NCBI GenBank assembly: GCA_956465555.1
Contig: OY101122.1
Span: 1,251,001 to 1,315,000 of the forward strand
Reading direction: 5' to 3'
Source: Nitzschia sp. pyKryTriq1
Lineage: Eukaryota; Bacillariophyta; Bacillariophyceae; Bacillariales; Bacillariaceae
Length of the DNA: 64,000 nt
Part shown: positions 63,775 to 64,000 of the stretch, piece by piece
Numbering within the stretch: position 1 is the stretch's first letter
Layout of the letters: every line of letters begins with the position of its first letter
Translations under genes and position numbers: made by a program
Notes under the pieces: generated by a model
Database searches by the model: none
What the model was told of the DNA's origin: nothing
The model's input: only the letters and a program-made list of their open reading frames with translations

Positions 63775-64000
63775 AACTAAGAAAAATCACTAAGCTCTGT
63801 CACTACGTGTGAAGTAAATCAATAAGAGGAGCTTAGTAGATTTATGAGACTAGTGGTGATGAGAGCATCATGGCTCCGGTATGGGTCGTTGACGGACGAC
63901 GGACGGACAGTGACGTCACATATGGATCTTGGATACCGATAGGAGAAACACTTGCTTCGTCTTCGTTTTTCGACGATGTCCTCCTTCGCCGCTTTATTTG
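63775..64000. other. Right edge, possible leader of the copia fossil
   Basis: Upstream of the gag fossil on its own strand. It could contain the leader or part of a terminal repeat, but with only one end inside the window no repeat can be recognised. No host gene is seen. Confidence 0.3.

Noticed and set aside
1-64000. tRNA genes
   Set aside because: I looked for GGTTCGAATC-type T-loops with matching acceptor stems and found none convincing. A covariance-model search would be decisive.

Overview
The window reads as nuclear DNA of a diatom, probably a pennate one. Four lines of evidence support this. Genes are dense, with short GT-AG introns of about 70 to 300 bp. Several proteins start with a signal peptide that runs into an ASAFAP-type motif, the entry signal for plastids bounded by four membranes (best case: the thioredoxin at 28164-28751). 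Two fossil pieces of Ty1/copia-type elements resemble the CoDi group of diatoms. Two leucine-rich-repeat proteins have the membrane layout and cysteine-rich tail I associate with diatoms. No species is claimed. Exon limits were derived by hand from reading frame, splice consensus and alignment of paralogues within the window.

Layout. 1-7.5 kb: a partial secreted protein, a membrane-anchored 5'-nucleotidase-like phosphoesterase, a small twin-CX9C protein and a TPR protein of kinesin-light-chain type. 8.7-16.8 kb: eIF4A converging on a secretory cyclophilin, a second phosphoesterase in inverted orientation, and a plastid TVP38/VTT membrane protein. 18.7-24.3 kb: two secreted haem peroxidases as direct repeats flanking an unrecognised 223-residue gene, then a plastid-type protein of unknown role. 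25-37.8 kb: an LRR membrane protein, a frameshifted coiled-coil gene, a plastid thioredoxin, a lactonase-type beta-propeller, a short-chain dehydrogenase and a second LRR protein. 38-47.7 kb: a TMEM184/OST-alpha-type membrane protein, a small plastid membrane protein, a large DDHD phospholipase and a glutathionyl-hydroquinone-reductase-type GST. 48-57 kb: a copia RT fossil, a PH-START-EDR2-type lipid-binding protein, the spliceosomal Dib1/Dim1 protein, a second GST with a long N-terminal extension, and a small two-helix membrane protein. 58-64 kb: a ubiquitin-specific protease with DUSP-like and Tudor-like regions, a small polytopic membrane protein, and a copia gag fossil at the right edge.

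There is no operon-like pathway. Recurrent themes are local gene duplication (phosphoesterases, peroxidases, LRR proteins, GSTs) and plastid or secretory targeting. Housekeeping functions in translation, splicing and ubiquitin removal lie among them. The most striking feature of the non-coding DNA is the repeated clustering of short self-complementary GTAC-centred words (GTACCGGTAC, GTACCTGGTAC, AGTACTGTAC). They lie mainly upstream of genes, especially between divergent pairs, and I can explain them by no known element. No tRNA, rRNA, CRISPR array or intact mobile element was recognised.
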